Source: Psettodes erumei (taxonomy: Eukaryota > Chordata > Actinopteri > Pleuronectiformes > Psettodidae). Taken from it: DNA of 64,000 nucleotides. A model generated the notes under the pieces. That model was given only the letters and a program-made list of their open reading frames with translations, did no database searches and was not told the DNA's origin. Location: positions 1 through 64,000 of the forward strand of contig JAFBJZ010000830.1 of NCBI GenBank assembly GCA_016785225.1, given 5' to 3'. Positions 61,318 to 64,000 of this stretch are shown here, piece after piece (position 1 is the first letter of the stretch; each line of letters begins with the position of its first letter). The position numbers and the translations under genes were made by a program.

Positions 61318-64000
61318 CTAAAAGAGACAACAATGCAGGAAAATAAAGACAGAGTTAAAAATAAATTATACATTTAGAAACTGTCTCAGTGTACAACAGC
61401 ATCCATTGTTGCAATACAACAGCTTAGCCATTGTACATTAACCTACATTCATTACCTCATGACTGAGGATTTTTCCTGAGAATACAAACCAGAGAACCAA
61501 AAAAGCTAGAACTGGAGAATACCTTCAGTTCAATCATAATGCATATCATAAAATATAATAATTAACATAATTTGTCAGAAGCTATGTTTATCAAGTCCGA
61601 GTTTCTCAACATCACCAGCTCCAAATCCAGCTATACTGTCCAGCTAGCATCCATGCCCTAGCACAAAGGGAATTAGCAAGAGAGCTACATGGTCATACTA
61701 TTGTTCCAGGTAAGGTTGTTTTCTGTTAAACTCTGTTGGCAGTGTCCAGTGTGACAACATGGGGCTTGGTGCGTTCGACTATGTTATTGACTTGGAGCAA
61801 AGGATTAAGAGCAAAGGTTAAACTCTTGAATACTACTGGGTGTGTTAATAAATTCTCTGGGCAAATCTATCAATATTAAAATTAAACTTTTTTTCTTCCC
61901 TACATAAATGTATTTCACTTTCTTCATTGTTAATAAAAAGTGTGACAAAAGTGAAAGTGATTAGATCAGCTTTAAGTTAACAGAAAGGAGAACCACCTAC
62001 AGAAACCCCAACTTTGTTAAGGGAGAACACCATGTAGGTTTTAGGAACATGAGCAGCTGCACAATACCAATGATGATGAATTAAAGAACACAAATGCATC
62101 ATAGTGACCAAGCTCAAGGCTTTCAAAATAAGTCCACGCACATGCATGCACACATGCATACAGTCAACATACAGAGTGAGAGCAGCGAAAAGAGTCCAGG
62201 ACTGTATCCATGGCAGCCACTGAGCTCCTGGTGTTTCTGCTCTACTGAGTGAGTGGGCTGGCTGACTGCCTGCCTGCCTGCCTGCCTGTCCGCCTGTTTG
62301 TCTGTCTGTCTGCTGGGACTGACATGACTCAGAGAGCAGGAAATCAAGACAGGATGCAGAGGTTAGCTAGATCCCTGATGAAACACCCCAGAGTTTCGAG
62401 GCTAACACGACCTGGACTTTCCCCATGACATCCTATTCCCTCTCTACCAAAGGCTTGTCAAACATCTTGACCTTGGAAGCTGTTCTCCTACAACTCTGGT
62501 CCTCGTGTGGAATTAGTTGATGCAGTTTATAAAGTTGGAGGGGGAAAATAACTGAAAATTACTGTTTATATGGTGTCCAGTAGCATACAGTAAGTAAACC
62601 ACTGACCACTGTTGCAGTGATCCATTTTGTGCTTATGCTCAAGATCTCAGCATGCCACATTCTCTAGATGCAGGATGGACGACTGTGTGTCCCTGCATTA
62701 GGGCTGCCAGCCTCAAAGAACTCAAAGAAGCTAAAACTGGTATGCAACTGTGCAACATGTGTTGTGATTCCACTCAAACAAATCTTTTGAAGGGGTTTAG
62801 CACAACTGAAAGAAGTGAATGAATGAGGTCTGCAAAAACACAGATTAGATTAGATGAAAAAGACGTATTCTGCAGGAAAAAGGCTGAGACCACCTTCCCA
62901 TCAGACTATTGGACCCCACTGTTGCAAATGGCCCCAAAGACAGTATATAGATTCATTAAAAAAGTGTACATAATTTTGTAAACCAGCTTGGCCCCGTTGT
63001 TTTACATGGACTATTTTCAGACATGGTGTACGGTGTTAAGGCATCAAGTCAATGAATATGGGATCGACTCAAAATAAATTATGGTACACCATTTTCTTCA
63101 AAATAAAGTGGAGAAAAATGCCTGGGTATAATTACCTTCTTATTTTACACCTTTTTAAAGAAAAATGGTATTTGCCAACCCACACACTCAACCATCATTA
63201 TTATTACTAAATGGCTGGCTGCACAGAGAAATTCAATCAGGTTCAAAGCCATTAGTCAGAGACAACCACCAGCAGACCATGTTACATGTCCTAGAGCCTG
63301 TCCAGAGCCCTGCAGCACTAACCTGATAACACTATAATATCATGTCTAGTTCACTTAGTAGCTATCGCAGCCAACAAGATACAGGAATGGAAAATTCTAT
63401 GAAACAGCAATATTTAAATGAGAGACGACAGATATATGTTGCTTGTCAGACAGACACTGAGTTTCACATTATTAAGTTGTGAATTGCACCCAGTCTAGTT
63501 TTGATTCAGTGCGTTTGGCTGCAATAAAATGGGCAAACAGACTTCTTTGCAGCAGTTATTGTAAACTGTGAACCACACCGCCAACACTTCCTAAGGTTAC
63601 ATCATTTATTTTGGATAAAAAAAAACATCTTATCAGACTGGCCTTAAACAGAGCCTCTGGGGGTATTTAAGTCAAATCTCACTTTTGAATCCCCTTAAGG
63701 GGATCAGGGTGTGTGGATCAGACTGGGGGTTAGAAAATGAAAGGGAAAAGAACATGCTGTTTGCCTCATCAGTCAGCAGGCTGATGTACAGGGTGTAAAA
63801 CTTTTAAGGGCAGTGACAGACGATAATGCTGTAGATCCTCTGGGTTGCACAGACTTGAAGCCAAGAAAGACCATGTTATGCTTAAAACGAACTAACTCAT
63901 ACTGTGTGTCGTCAGGGATTTAGAAGCTGTGTGCCATCCAACAAGAACTGCAGCATTATGGTCCCTTTACAGCCCTTGCAATATAGTGACACTGTAAGAT
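61318..64000 (-). other. kcnma1: Intron 1 (partial)
   Basis: Intron sequence running off the window toward exon 1. It contains a CTGC/TGTC tetranucleotide run and otherwise ordinary AT-rich sequence. No promoter or first exon is visible. Confidence 0.75.
62266..62312. repeat. (CTGC)n/(TGTC)n tetranucleotide repeat
   Basis: Several CTGC units followed by TGTC units with interruptions (tgtccgcctgttt). Confidence 0.95.

Larger units (their letters stand above)
4540..64000 (-). other. kcnma1: kcnma1 (BK channel alpha subunit) gene, exon 2 to 3' end
   Basis: This is the overall gene span; the first exon (N terminus and S0) is outside the window. The gene encodes the plasma-membrane BK channel, a tetrameric K+ channel opened by depolarisation and by Ca2+/Mg2+ binding to the cytosolic RCK1-RCK2 gating ring. 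Canonical coding exons (minus strand) are 61174-61317, 45693-45754, 41340-41433, 41149-41260, 36556-36631, 35546-35621, 35254-35424, 33339-33430 or 33162-33253, 30178-30288, 29945-30050, 29748-29830, 29153-29222, 28792-28947, 28464-28573, 27925-27993, 27335-27421, 26829-26905, 18650-18743, 14310-14433, 13733-13957, 12913-13105, 11861-11974, 10473-10603, 9501-9695, 8120-8238, 7763-7984, 5795-5823 and 4840-4988. They sum to 3291 nt with all phases consistent. Identity rests on the near-complete match to the vertebrate Slo1 protein as I know it. Confidence 0.98.

Overview
The window is a stretch of vertebrate, almost certainly teleost fish, chromosome. Everything that reads confidently as coding belongs to one gene on the minus strand: kcnma1 (slo1), the pore-forming alpha subunit of the large-conductance calcium- and voltage-activated potassium (BK) channel. 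Twenty-eight exons, each with GT..AG borders and matching phases, join into one frame of 3291 nt. That is 1096 residues plus a stop, from just after the first exon (which holds S0 and lies beyond position 64000) to an EEEDEC terminus at 4840. Compact introns (79 nt to 15.4 kb, against hundreds of kb for the whole gene in mammals), a decayed Tc1-type transposon, short TTAA-flanked MITE-like elements and CA/GT microsatellites all fit a teleost. I cannot tell whether this is the a or b paralogue.

Layout in transcript order, right to left. 61.3-33.2 kb: S0-S1 linker, S1 to S6 and the selectivity filter, with two tandem mutually exclusive versions of the S6-end exon. 30.3-26.8 kb: RCK1 and the haem-binding CKACH motif. 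24.9-18.65 kb: the RCK1-RCK2 linker splice site ('site 2') with a clear STREX exon. 14.4-8.1 kb: RCK2 with the calcium bowl and an optional 28-residue cassette. 8.0-4.8 kb: the tail, with two alternative C termini. 1-4.5 kb: 3' flank with a degenerate tandem array of roughly 120-170-bp units.

Beyond the canonical exons, two unannotated-looking open segments behave like cassette exons. One (37804-38019, 72 codons) lies in the intron between the S3 and S4 exons and would lengthen the extracellular S3-S4 linker. The other (20107-20421, 105 codons) lies in the site-2 intron beside STREX. Both sit on the gene strand, have an AG acceptor and GT donor, match the phase of the neighbouring exons at both ends, are stop-free, and have about 68-69% G/C at third codon positions by my hand count, within AT-rich introns. 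I do not recall either from described BK isoforms. They are the main candidates for something new.

No tRNA, rRNA, CRISPR or other independent protein gene could be supported. The remaining open frames are short and look like chance or decayed repeats.
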